Source: Epichloe hybrida (Eukaryota; Ascomycota; Sordariomycetes; Hypocreales; Clavicipitaceae). Taken from it: a stretch of DNA of 64,000 nucleotides. The notes under the pieces are model-generated. The model was not told the origin of the DNA. It made no database searches and worked only from the letters and a program-made list of their open reading frames with translations. Both the position numbers and the translations under genes were made by a program. The DNA lies in assembly GCA_019022495.1 (NCBI GenBank), contig JAFEKR010000003.1, forward strand, positions 1,798,001 to 1,862,000, read 5' to 3'. This document shows, in pieces, positions 1 to 10,281 of this stretch (position 1 is the stretch's first letter; each line of letters starts with the position of its first letter).

Positions 1-300
1 AGTTTAAAGGATTTAGAAGAAGAATATAAATTAATTAATAGTAGAAGCGGTTTCTATAGCACTTAAATCAGTGTTTTCTTAAGTTTAAAAGCAAGAGTAC
101 TCTTATATATATACTATAGTTACCTAGTAAAGCAACCTATTAGATAGCGAGTTTAAGAAGGTATTAGAGGACTATAAGTTGTTTTATAAAAGCTATAGCG
201 TTGTTTAGATATTAAAAGCAATAAGCTAGGTTAAGGAAGATTTAAAGAATATAGTACTTTAGAATAAGCTTAGAAGTAAGGATAAAGTGGCTTTTATAAC
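1..300 (+). pseudogene. Probable Myb/SANT-like protein relic of the Harbinger element
   Basis: From position 4 the plus strand reads LKDLEEEYKLINSRSGF before the first stop. This resembles the 'F-K-x-L-x-x-x-SGFGWD' part of Myb/SANT-like (Myb_DNA-bind_3) domains. Further on, near 145-210, another frame gives DSEFKKVLEDYKLFYKSY, like the 'F-R-x-x-x-L-x-x-Y-x-x-L-x-x-LY' part of that domain. After 320 comes a Lys/Gly-rich run of repeated GGTAAA. PIF/Harbinger transposons normally carry such a DNA-binding partner beside the nuclease, which fits the relic transposase to the right. The frame is broken and the 5' end is cut by the window edge. Identification rests on short similarities only. Confidence 0.4.
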
Positions 301-849
301 CGTAGACTTTAGCTGTTATTTATGAAGGTAAAGGGAGAGGTTATTTATAAAGGTAAAGAAAGAGGTTGTAAAGGTAAAGGTAAAGGTTAGAAAAGTAAGG
401 TTATAAAGGTAAAGGAAAAGATTAGAAGGTTATAGTAAAATTAGCATAGCTATAAGGATTACTAGCATTTTTACCTATATAAAATTCACGCTGCTTATGG
501 TTTTATCTCCCTAACCTCATAGCTACTTACCTAATAATCTTATAGCCGCCTACCTAATAACCTTATAACTACCTACCTAATAATTCCTCCCTTATTAAAG
601 ACTTCTATCCTTAGGGATCTTAACACCTCTCTCTTACTAGTATTACTAATAACTATAAAAGCCTCTTTTTATAATAATACTTTACTATACTATTAGACTC
701 CCTCTTATGTTAAAGCTATTTACTAGCTTATAAGCCTCTTTAATAAGCTAGCGTTTATTATTATTTAATGCCTCTAAGTTAAGCCTTCCTTACTCTTCTA
801 GTATAATATTACTTAACTTAATAAAGTTAAATAAGCCTATTATAGTATA

Positions 850-1320
850 AATAATCTTAATCTAATCTAGAAAGTTATACTTAGTAGTGCTATAGTAAAT
901 TATCTTAAACTTTTACTTATAATACTTAAAGAGTTTCTTAACTACTACTTAAAGAATAGTATACTAGAGATTAAAAAGCTTAGCCCTTATTCTTAGCCCC
1001 TCTCTATTATTAGGATTCTTATTTAAATAATAGTAAATACCTATAAAGGGCATAAGTAACCTAACTTACATATAAAATCCTATATCTATAAGGTAAAAGC
1101 GCTTTCTATATATTTAGAATAACCTAGTAAGAGTAGTTTAAAGCAGTAGTCTATTATAAATTAATCCCTTAGCGCCTACTAATATATATATAAAGATATT
1201 ATTATTAAAATTTATAGCTACTAGTATATTTTAAGATATATTACTCTTTTAAGAGAAGAATTACTACTACTTTACTACTAGAATAAATATAGGTATATAT
1301 ATGCTATTAATCGCACCTAT
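850..1320 (-). pseudogene. HARBI1-like DDE transposase relic
   Basis: Minus-strand translation keeps recognisable blocks in the order expected of a DDE_4 nuclease. At 1314-1306 the peptide AIN replaces the usual AID of the first catalytic block (GAT to AAT, a RIP-type change). Next comes a block resembling ISQNVLVA-FDN at about 1250-1215, then IFIYILVGAKG at about 1210-1170, standing for the usual Y-L-G-x-E-G-S block. A YLIDIGFY/LLMPF block at about 1100-1045 corresponds to YYLxDAGY and LLxPFRG. Finally KLFNL-stop-Y at 981-964 corresponds to ELFNLRH. Arg codons have become TAA/TAG and Glu has become Lys throughout. At least one catalytic Asp is lost and many stops are present, so it cannot make a transposase. 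Confidence 0.72.
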
Positions 1321-1890
1321 TACACTATAGAACGCGCGTTTGCTTAGATTTAATGTAATATGTATAGAAATATAATCTAGCTCTAGTTAACAAATAAAGG
1401 TAGTATGTAAATACCTTATTAGATTAATAACCTTATAGAATATCCTTAATACTAATAACTAGCCTAATTTAAAGTAAAAAGCTACATTTTACTACAGCTT
1501 ATTAAACACTATAATCTATAGGAAGATTATAACTATTTACTTAATTAACTAGTGTTTAGTAAGCTTAAGGTTTATATTACTTTAAAGCTATTAATAAAGG
1601 TTAGAAAACATAGCCTTTAGTATATAAAAGACTTCTTAAAACCTTAAAGTAAAAGAGATATAAAGGAACTTTTTATATAAGGTAATTAAGACTATTAGTA
1701 ATCTATACCTAATTATTATAGGAGAATTAGTATTATTTTATAGTATATTTTATGTAAAAGAAATATTACAAAGGATTAATATAGTAATAGTAAGGTATAA
1801 GTTATTATTATTATTATTTTCTTTAACTAACTTTAATAGGAATTACTTTAAAGAAAAGAAGTTTATCTCTATTAGCGCTTTAGAGAATAT

Positions 1891-1959
1891 AGAGTACACT
1901 AGTTTAGCTAGAGAGTACGCTAATTTAACTAAAGTATACTAAAACATTTAGTGTACTCT
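1891..1959. repeat. Short inverted repeat inside the AT-rich block
   Basis: AGAGTACACTA at 1891-1901 and TAGTGTACTCT at 1949-1959 are perfect 11-bp inverted repeats separated by 47 bp. The stretch between is made of degenerate copies of an AGTAYRCTA-type unit. It may be part of the subterminal region of the decayed transposon. Function is unknown. Confidence 0.5.
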
Positions 1960-2156
1960 TTTTTACTATACTAGTAGTAGAAATATAACTTTTTCTCTAT
2001 AGCTTCCCTCTTTTAGCTATCTAACTAGCCCTTACTAACTTAGTATATTATAAATAAGGGCCTTTAGAGGTGTAGTAATCACCTATGGGCGTGCGCTATA
2101 AAAACACTGACTAAAAATGGGAAGGCCCTAGTCTTTACGGAATTATAGGTCCAAAA

Positions 2157-3739
2157 ATGATGAATTTTAAACGACTGCGCCGAATTTTAGACGACTGCGC
2201 CCGTCTGGATCACACCCTCATGGGCCGTAATCAATCAGATAGCGTACCTTCCACGCTCGCACAGAGTAACAAATATGTTGCTGATGATGCGCGAGAGCCG
2301 TCAAACCACTTCCCACCTACAGAAAAGCAAATCGAAGATGCGATTCGGCACTTTATTGATTCCATAAGTGAAGATGCGGTCTGTGAACTAGCGTCCAGTC
2401 ACAACCGCGGAAAGGATTGCCAAATTGTCAGGAAAGATAACGGTAGCTTCAACGTCTGTTTCTTTTTACGTTTCAGTGCCGAGGATGAGACATGTATCGT
2501 AAGGATTCCAATCGCACCGGTGGTGAACAAAGCCCGGGAAAAAGTTCTCAGCGAGGTTGCCACAATGCGGTACGTAAATGTCGAGCCCAACGCCCTCGAC
2601 GAGAAGTACTAAGAATACACCACAGGTATGTCAATGACAACACGAGGATTCCGATTCCTCGCGTCCTCGCGTATGGCACTTCCGACACGTTGGTAGACGG
2701 CGTTGAAACACCTTTTATCATGATGAATTTGGTCTCTGGGCAGCAACTTCATACGCAAACGTTCCTGTCTGCAACAAAGCCACAGCGAGAGCGGCTGTAC
2801 AGCGACCTCATCGATATATTAGCGCAGCTCCGCATGCTCGAGTTTCCAACCGGAGGCTCGCTCGTACCGAGCGCAAACGGCGAACCAATACTGGGCCCCT
2901 TTCTTTCAATGACTGCCAACGAGTTTGAACGAAACAGCGGGACACGCTTGAGACCCGAGACTTTCGCGTCCGTGACAGGGTTTGTGGAGTATCACTGTGG
3001 CATCTTGACAGAGACTTACAAGCTCCCCGTCGAGAGGCAATCCCCTAGGGACGCAAAACTGGAAGTTTTCGCGCTCATTAATTTACGCAAGGAAATTCGC
3101 AAATACATGGACTCGGTGCCGCTCGATCTTCCGTTTGTACTGGCACATCCAGACCTAAGATTCGGCAACATATTCATAGACGATGACTTCAACATCGTCG
3201 GCATCATCGACTGGGAATTTTCTAGCACCATCCCGCTTCAACTGTTCTCCCCGCCGTCGTGGATTACCGGGACCGATCCCGGCACACTGCATGCCATGCG
3301 TGGACTTCTGCGCGGCCCTTCGCCTGGCGAGATCCTTGCCGAGTTCCGCCACGCACTGAGGAAAGGCTGCGACGCTTCCAGTGGTTCGGCAAAGCTCTGG
3401 CATGAGTGGAAATCTCAACAGGAAGCGCTTGAACGAGACGAGTCTCTCGTTCAAAATCCAGCAGTCATTGCCACGATATTGCGCCACCCCTCCGATTTAA
3501 TGGCCGTGTACTACTCCTCTGTTTTTCGCAAGGTCTTTGGACCAACAGCAAAGCGGGATGACGAGATTTGCAACTTTTTCGACCGAGTTGATGACGGGAG
3601 TCTTGCGGAGCAGGTGGCACTTCAAATTGAGAAATCTGAGCGCTATACACAATATCTAGAAAGCAAAGGACTGCTTGTCGACGATGTACGGAGGCGCCAA
3701 ATTCAGGAGTACCTTGCCAAGACGAAACATCTGGTGTAA
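2157..3739 (+). CDS. APH-family phosphotransferase
   Basis: Kinase-like protein of the aminoglycoside phosphotransferase (APH/choline kinase) fold, about 508 aa after removal of one intron at 2570-2625 (GTACGT...CACAG), which joins ATMR to YVNDNTRIPIPRVLAYG in frame. The catalytic loop HPDLRFGN has His311, Asp313 and Asn318 at the Brenner-motif positions, followed by IIDWEF with the metal-binding Asp near residue 331. The substrate is not predictable: in filamentous fungi this family is large, and members are not assumed to confer drug resistance. The start at 2157 is tentative. Bases 2161-2200 are a 20-bp unit duplicated in tandem, and an in-frame ATG at 2220 gives MGRNQSDSV, so the first 21 residues may be untranslated. 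The transposon relic lies directly upstream. Confidence 0.82.
2161..2200 (+). repeat. 20-bp tandem duplication at the start of the APH gene
   Basis: Two adjacent copies of a GAATTTTARACGACTGCGCC unit, differing by one A/G transition, span the first codons of the annotated reading frame. The duplication sits at the border of the AT-rich block and creates a repeated LRRILDDCA-like peptide. It is reason to doubt the upstream ATG. Confidence 0.8.
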
Positions 3740-3897
3740 GCTGCATGAATGGCAGACTGTGTTACGGCTTGCTTTACTGGTTTGAGTCTTTGCTTCAATT
3801 CCGCCTCCTTGGCGAAACCCCCCCGAGACTCATGTATCAATGCTCTCTTGTATTCACGAGTGTACCTGGGTATCATCCACCTTTGCCATCATCCAAT

Positions 3898-6055
3898 TCA
3901 CAGCCGCGACCGAATCCACTCCGCCCACTTGCACAGATCTTCCATGTGCTCCAGCACCCTTGCCATCTTCTCTCGCGCAAAGTCCTTCCTCGTGCCCTTG
4001 GCATCCCCGACCCCTTCAAGGTCAGCAATGTTCTCGTCCACAATCTCCACCGCGCCCCCTTCTAGAATCTTGATCGAGATGTTGGCCGTGGATTGGCCTA
4101 TTGGAAAGACCACTTGCATTTGGGGCGCAGGATGCACCCAGAGAATGACGTCGAGATGGGTCGTGGTTGAGGTTGAGTCTCGTGCAGTGGTGTGTTCTGC
4201 GCGCTCTGCGGGCGTCTCGACGTCCATAAAGTCTGACAATTGCTCCTTTTTGGTCTTTGTATCTGCGATGAAGGGCTCCTCTGGAGACGTGGTGGTTGGC
4301 TTTGGGGGGGGTTCCAAGGGTGATGTTTGCGAGCCGAAGCTGTTCTCGAGAAGCGTTGACAAGAACGCATATTGTCGGAGAAGCGGCAGCATATCTAGTA
4401 GTTGCCGAGGATGGGAGAAGGGCATTTCGGACACGGTCTGAGAATAGATGGGCTTGTAAATGAATAGGGTGTTGCTGTGGTGTGTGACACGTGAGGCTGT
4501 GTCCTTGTCGAAGACGCGAAGCTTCCGCTGCCGTGAGATGGCTCGACACTCACTATGGTCAACCTTGACGCCCGCGGGGAACGGGAAGAGTAAGCTGTCA
4601 AAGGTGAGTGGTGAGGGGGGATGTCCGCGCTGTATCATTTCATTTTGGATGTTGGGAGGATTGACGTTGGCGAACATGTAGAGGCGGGCCCAGTCGTTTT
4701 GGGGAAGAACAACGGGGGGGTCAAACGTGGCGGTGAACATGACCCTGGGAACTCTCGTCGTTGAGAGATCGGGTTGCAATAGGTCCATTCCGGCATCTTT
4801 GTTGTCGTCTGACTGCGGCAATGAAATGTTTTCGGGCTCTTGCCAATCGAGAATCATCTTGGGAGGGTTGAGAGTCGTGTCTTCCTTGGTGATGTCCTTG
4901 GATATCCAGTTTTCAGACACTCTGACTGGCGGGACTCCGATGCCATCCAAGGAGCCACACCCAAGGAGAAGTGACCAGACTTTGGCCTTGTTCTCACTGA
5001 ACGAGGACAAATCGTCCGCCGGGGTTGGTGTGACGAATCGGTGGTGCTTCCAGTATTGCAGGGCGAGTCCAACTCTGCCCCTTTCATGCATTGCCGGTCG
5101 GCCGTGCCTTGAGCACATGACGATGTTGGACAGATACTCGTCGGTCTTTCCCTTGATCGTGCCCTCCTCTCGTAGTTTCGACAAGTCCCACTCATACAGC
5201 CTGTTTAGGCTGGCGTGGATGCCCGCTAGAGCTTCATGGCAGTCGAGCCCTGGCACAATGCTGAGCTTATCTAGGCCGGCCAGGCGCTCGAAGTTGGAAG
5301 CAAAGTTCTCTAGAGATTTAGTCAGCGGGCTCTGGCCCGGGCGAAGAGTCAGGTCTTGTAGCAGTATTTGACCAGCTGCGTCCATGTGCTTGGACACGGA
5401 TGAAGCAGAGCCGTGATAGGTTAGAGAAACGCTTTGCACGATGTTGTTGTCGAGAACAATGTCGAGCGCAATTGCTGATCCAGCTATAGCCAGTGTTCTT
5501 GTCTTACGTCCGCCGGGTGTTCTTTGCTCCTCTGACAGCAGTTCCAACCCAATCTGCTGTGCCAGGCGTTCGAGACTCGCCTCGCTGACAAGTCCTTTCT
5601 TGGTCTATGAAAGACCGGGGTTAGAAAATCTCTCCACGTAAAAGGGAATAGCTTCTGAGCAGGTTTTGACCAACACGGAGGAGTTTCAGAATCGTGTCCA
5701 AGCGCTTCAATTTGTCGTCCTCGTTGGCAAGCGCCGCTCCGATAGCATCAAGCCCAGTGACGCCAACATTGTCGAGGCCAATGTCGAAGGATGCTCCCAT
5801 TCCCAAGGCGCCCATGGCAGCGGCGGTTGATGGACTGTCAAAGTTGAAGGCCCCCATGCCCGAATGACCCATGAGGTTCGACGTCGCTGGCGATTTCTTC
5901 ACTTGCTGCGGAGACGACCTGGGGCCGCGAGGCGAGAAGGCAGCTTGGGCGGCATTTGAGAAGGGCGTGGACACTGGAGGCGTCGCTACTGCGAGCTGTG
6001 AAGGAGTGCGACCTTGTTGCGAAGGCGCATGCTTCATCGGCGTTGGACTCGCCAT
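3898..6055 (-). CDS. MED1: Mediator of RNA polymerase II transcription subunit 1
   Basis: Subunit of the middle module of Mediator, the nuclear coactivator that links activators to RNA polymerase II. Exon 1 (6055-5675) begins MASPTPMKHAPSQQGRTPSQ and carries a Ser/Pro/Gly/Ala-rich leader, then the conserved LDTILKLLR helix. An intron at 5674-5605 (GTTGGT...CATAG) is phase 0 and joins LKLLR to TKKGLVSEASLERLAQQIGL, the expected Med1 junction. Exon 2 (5604-3898) continues to WAEWIRSRL-stop. The product is about 695 aa, normal for fungal Med1. The frame upstream of 5547 has no ATG, which confirms that an upstream exon is needed. The neighbour at 2157 is tail to tail with it, 158 bp away. The donor GTTGGT is weak, so the exact junction carries some uncertainty. 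Confidence 0.9.
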
Positions 6056-6304
6056 TTTCTAAGTCGTATATTGGAGGTTTGTTGGACCCTTTGTTGGACC
6101 CTTTGTGGAGTGAAGGGATGGATGGATTCATCAGAGAGGGTAGGTAGGTGAGCTTCACTCAGCTTCACTCAGCCTTGCTCAGCGCTCGATGTTGACTGGT
6201 GGCTTCCGGCAGATCCCTTCCGCCCTTCCCCACTGCCTGCATTTCCTCGCAGCCTGGTTGGCTGTCATGCTCTGCCTGCTCCTGCTGCCTCCTTCTCCTT
6301 TGTG

Positions 6305-6587
6305 GCTTCATTGCTTCATTGCTTCATTGCTTCATTGCTTCATTGCTTCATTGCTTCATTGCTTCATTGCTTCATTGCTTCATTGCTTCATTGCTTCATT
6401 GCTTCATTGCTTCATTGCTTCATTGCTTCATTGCTTCATTGCTTCATTGCTTCATTGCTTCATTGCTTCATTGCTTCATTGCTTCATTGCTTCATTGCTT
6501 CATTGCTTCATTGCTTCATTGCTTCATTGCTTCATTGCTTCATTGCTTCATTGCTTCATTGCTTCATTGCTTCATTGCTTCATTGCT
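6305..6587. repeat. Octanucleotide satellite (GCTTCATT), about 35 copies
   Basis: An uninterrupted 283-bp run of the 8-bp unit GCTTCATT, with no visible variation between copies. It lies 250 bp upstream of the MED1 start and 92 bp before the RRM-like gene. Because 8 and 3 share no factor, all three plus-strand frames stay open and read the same octapeptide CFIASLLH, which produces long spurious reading frames. The minus strand has regular stops. Perfect homogeneity suggests recent expansion. Confidence 0.97.
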
Positions 6588-6678
6588 CGTCATCTTTACG
6601 TTTCGTTCAGGATTGCCCTTTGTACAGTTTTGATTTGCCTTTTCCAGCCGAAGCTGGCCAAGGCGCCATTTCAACGAA

Positions 6679-7478
6679 ATGCGTCCGCCAATTGCAACTG
6701 TTGCCCGTCGTTCCATGGCTGAGAGGTCCATTCGCGTGCTCGTTTCTCCCACCCCGATCACATTTGCAGAGCGTCGCTCCGTGCTGCAAGTCTTGGAGCA
6801 ATATGGGCCTGTTGAGGTTTTCAAAATGACACCAGTATGAGCCCCCTCCCTCCCTCTTTCCAATTGCCTCATTGGATTGATACGCTTCGTGCGCACAGCT
6901 GCGCGCAGCCATCTCTAACATCTGGCGCTGATGGACAGGGCTATCACGCAAATTTTGTTTCCGTCACCAAAGAGGCAACCACGGCAGTAAGACTCGTCGC
7001 CTGCAGTCCTCTCACGTACCATATGCCCGTGCCCCGAATGAAGACGGATATTCACGTCGTCGACTTGGTGGACGGTGACAGTTCCAACGACATCAATACC
7101 AACAGCAACCGACCGTCCATAACGAACTCTGGAGGGGAAACAGCAGGTGACAACGCAGCCTCAGGCGAGGAATCTCTACACGCGTCCAAACAGACACAGT
7201 TCAAGCTGGAAATCTTTCCAGCGCCAGACTACAAACACGAGTTTGCCATGTACGGATCTCCACTACACCAATCATGGCCTACATCGTATCGCAAAGACAA
7301 ATCATATGTGGCATCCACTCTGAAGCAGTCGCTTCCTCCGACTATGGCCTCTAGTGGGCTGGCGCACTGGCTGCTTGACACAGGCAGTAGCGGCACCAGC
7401 CAAACCGATAGCAAATCAGAGCGACTGCGGCTGAAAGGCTGGCTTCCCAGTAAAATGAAAAGTCTACATGGAGAGTAG
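6679..7478 (+). CDS. Small RRM-like conserved fungal protein, probably mitochondrial
   Basis: Two exons, 6679-6834 and 6939-7478, with an intron at 6835-6938 (GTATGA...GACAG, phase 0), encode 231 aa. After an Arg-containing leader (MRPPIATVARRS) without acidic residues, which would suit mitochondrial import, the joined sequence follows the beta-alpha-beta-beta-alpha-beta order of an RNA recognition motif: RVLVSP, then a FAERRSVLQVLEQYG helix, VEVFKM, HANFVSVT, an EATTAVRLVACSP helix and TYHMP. The middle is Ser/Asn-rich. The C-terminal part (FKLEIFPAPDYKHEF, SPLHQSWP) looks conserved rather than random. I do not know a named homologue; RNA binding is inferred from fold order alone. Confidence 0.72.
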
Positions 7479-8215
7479 TTCAACTCACGGCTGGGGCTGG
7501 GTTGGGCACTCACATGCCGGCCCCATCTCGAAGTAGGAATGGCTGGTATGGGCGAGCGTCACGAATGCAGCTAACTCATCATCCATGTCTTTAAAAGATG
7601 ATTTGTCTTGTGACAAGGCGACGAGGCAAGTTCTTGGGCAGTACGGATGTACTCGGTACCAATTGCGGAAACAGTGTGCCGTGTGCCGTGTGCCGTGTGC
7701 CGTGTGCCCGGATGGCCCATGACGGAAGATTGGCAGGGAATACGGATTACGTGTGTAAGCAACTCAGGCTTCTCACATGTATTTACACATGTATACGGAT
7801 TACACATGGCTGCGTTGCGAGGCCGCTTATGTAGGGCCGTGGTCTTGGCGTGGCTCAAATCATGGCAGATGGCAAATGGCGAGGCCCCACCACGAGCCAC
7901 CAGCCACCAGCCACCAGCCACCAGCCACCACGAGCTCGTTCTTGTCTGACCTCATTTCGCAAGCTCTTCACCAGCGAGTACCATCAGTCTCGTTCTGAAT
8001 CAATTCCGAAATGACGTCGCCGACATGAGTGCGGTGCGTGTGGCCGGTGGCCTGTGACCTGTGGCCCGCCCTCGACTCGGCGCCCCAAGACATTGACGAT
8101 TTATATGTACATGCCCAGCCTCCTGCCTTGCGCAACAAGTCCATCCCCGTCGACCATTTCAAGAGCTCGCCGCCGCGCACTGTCAACAGAAGAGATATAT
8201 ACGAATCGAGTCAAG
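7479..8215. other. Intergenic region with two heptanucleotide repeats
   Basis: No gene seen. It holds GTGTGCC x5 (7674-7708) and AGCCACC x5 (7895-7929). The last 200 bp form the promoter of the SUR7/PalI gene. Confidence 0.8.
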
Positions 8216-8955
8216 ATGGGGCTCGGAAAATTTATTCACCACATCGGCACATTCTTCCTGTTTGTGGCCTTTGTCCTCCTCATCGTCGTGACCATCACAT
8301 CCCCCGTGGTCAATGGCATCTCCATGATGCATGTCGACCTCGGCAGTAATGCTGCAGGGGCGCAGGAGGTGACGTTTGGTACCTTTGGGTACTGCGTGAG
8401 GGGCATCGGGTGAGTGCATTCGCGTACAAGTCAAGGACCTCTGCTAACAGCCCGCGAAGCCGTGGTGATGCGGACGACTGCACCCGCTCCAAGATCGGCT
8501 ACGACCCAGCTGGTCTGATGAGCACCCTCGATGGCACCAAATTCGGCAGTGCCTCGGCCAGCACGGCCAAGGGTCTGACCCGTGTCATGATTCTTCACCC
8601 CGTCGCTCTTGGCCTGTGCTTCATTGCCTTCCTCCTCTGCATCAGCACCGGCATAGTGGGCTCGTTCCTGGCCTCCATCGTCTCTCTCATCTCCTTTATC
8701 GTGACCCTCGTGGTCATGATCACCGACTTCATCGCCTTCGGCATCATCAAGAAGGATGTCAACGATTTCGGTGTCAGCCGCGCCAAATGGGGTTCCGGAA
8801 TCTGGCTGGTTCTCGTCGCTGCCATCTTCACCCTCATTGGTGCCTCTGTTGTCTTTGTCACCTGCTGCTGCGCCCGCAAGAAGGAGGATTCTGCGCGCCA
8901 CAAGGAGTCCTGGAACGAGGCTCCTGCCACTGGTCGTCGACGACGCTTCTGGTAA
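8216..8955 (+). CDS. SUR7/PalI family four-span membrane protein
   Basis: Two exons, 8216-8409 and 8460-8955, with a 50-bp intron (GTGAGT...CGAAG, branch CTAAC), give 229 aa. A second AG at 8450 is also in frame but sits too close to the branch site. Four hydrophobic spans are visible: TM1 from about residue 10 (FFLFVAFVLLIVVTI), TM2 about 112-133, TM3 about 138-160 and TM4 about 185-207. Between TM1 and TM2 is an outer loop with GTFGYCVRG-DADDCTRS, matching the G-x-C...C pattern of the SUR7/PalI group. TM4 ends in VTCCCARKK, suggesting acylated cysteines next to a basic stop-transfer. Relatives act at eisosomes or in ambient-pH sensing; which applies here is not decidable. Confidence 0.85.
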
Positions 8956-9296
8956 ATCAGGCCTGGATTGGTCCTCAAACGCAAGCATCAAGATGAAGAA
9001 GTTTGCGGCGACTTATCCGACGATGATGTCAGCACGACGTTTTGGATACGAATTTATTTCAGTCATGACGTGTATGGAAATGGTGGTAATGGATGGGCGG
9101 GAGAAGGGACTTTTATTCTTTTTTTAATCTTTTTTTCCCCCAACAATAGCAACGTGTGTGTACTATTCAATCTCAATAATATCCATGCCGAGGGCAATCA
9201 CGAACGGTGACTGCATTTTCGCAATTGTTGACTAAAACAGCTAGTGATTGTGTGTCAGTCAGTCCATGCTTCCGAAGATATCAAGGCCACGTCACT

Positions 9297-10281
9297 CTAG
9301 TCAACCAGTCTGATCAAGCTGAGGCCATCCCACAAGGGCACCAAGAACGTCTCCAGTCTCTTCTCGGCAATGACCTGGTCATTGAACCTGCGAACCGCCG
9401 CGACGTGCAAGCCCCACTGCTCCTCGTCGTCCATCTCGCCGTCGGTCCTCGTCGAGTCGGCGACATGCCCCCTGCGAAGCACGTTGTCCGCAACAACGAG
9501 GCCGCCTGGGCGGAGGAGGCGATGCGCGCCTCCGGGCCGAGAACGGTCCAGCACAACGGACAGGTAGTTCGAGTAGCCCGTCTTGTCGGCGTCGAGAAAA
9601 ACGATGTCGTAGGGCGCATCGGGGCATAACCCGGGAAGACTTTTTTGACATTTTCGTCACGTCAGTCCGTGTCTCGACTTGGTGTCCAGGTCCCCCCAAG
9701 ATGAAAAGCTGGCTCGGGAGGAAAGAAAATGGGGGGCCGACCTACGTCTCGGCGGCATCGCCCACGATGATGTCGACGTTGTGAACGCCCTCTTTTGCTA
9801 GGGCGGAGCGCGCCATCCCCGCTAGTTCGGCGTCGTTCTCTAGACCTGTGACTTGGCCGTCTGGGCCTGTCGCGTGCGCCCAGAGCATGGCCGAGTAGCC
9901 TACGTAGACGCCTACTTCGAGGACTTGGGTCGGGGATTTAGCTTGGTTGGGATGAAATGGATGGGATGGATTCATCTCCTCATTCGAGACAATGGGGAAC
10001 AAGGGGGAGAAGGAAAAAAAAATGTCTAATTCATTGGAGGGGGAGAGAGAGAATGGGAGGAAAAACTCACCCCTTTTGGCGTTGATGGCCCGCGCAAGGA
10101 AGAGATGCAGCTTGGACTGGAAATTCGAGCTCAGCATGTGAGAGTCGGAGCGGCTCTCGGCCGCCCGGGCGTGGTAGTCGGTGATGTGGCGCGGCAGAGG
10201 GGTCGAGTGCGAGTCGGCGTACTCGCTGACTTTGTCGCCGGTGGATTTGTCGTCGTACAGACGAGTGTAGCCGTCTTTCAT
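9297..10281 (-). CDS. Class I SAM-dependent O-methyltransferase (CCoAOMT-like)
   Basis: Three exons, 10281-10071, 9941-9746 and 9639-9297, encode about 249 aa. Introns are at 10070-9942 (GTGAGT, phase 1) and 9745-9640 (GTAGGT, phase 2). The product belongs to methyltransferase family 3, which transfers a methyl from S-adenosylmethionine to catechol-type hydroxyls using a divalent metal. Motif I is LEVGVYVGYSAMLWA (from about residue 77), followed by VTGLEND, IIVGDAAETL, the metal ligand block FLDADK (Asp152, Asp154) and LVVADN (Asp187, Asn188). It ends LSLIRLVD, as the family does. All key residues are present. No biosynthetic cluster genes sit beside it, so its substrate is unknown. Confidence 0.9.

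Larger units (their letters stand above)
1..2128 (-). mobile_element. RIP-degraded PIF/Harbinger-type DNA transposon
   Basis: The first 2.1 kb is extremely AT-rich, poor in CG and stop-ridden in all frames, then changes abruptly to ordinary composition. This is the footprint of repeat-induced point mutation on a repeated element. Read on the minus strand it still shows the core of a HARBI1-like (DDE_4) transposase in the right order, and the plus strand at the left edge looks like a Myb/SANT-like domain; that two-gene content is typical of PIF/Harbinger elements. The right end may be the GGGCCTT-type terminus whose outer edge lies at 2128, only 29 bp before the next start codon. The left end is outside the window. 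The class assignment is strong; the exact ends are inferred. Confidence 0.7.

Noticed and set aside
6189..6722. Long plus-strand reading frames repeating CFIASLLH
   Set aside because: They result entirely from the 8-bp satellite, which is open in all three plus frames; no domain or conserved flank.
8441..8450. First AG (8450) as acceptor of the SUR7/PalI intron
   Set aside because: In frame, but only a few bases after the CTAAC branch site; the AG at 8459 has normal spacing.
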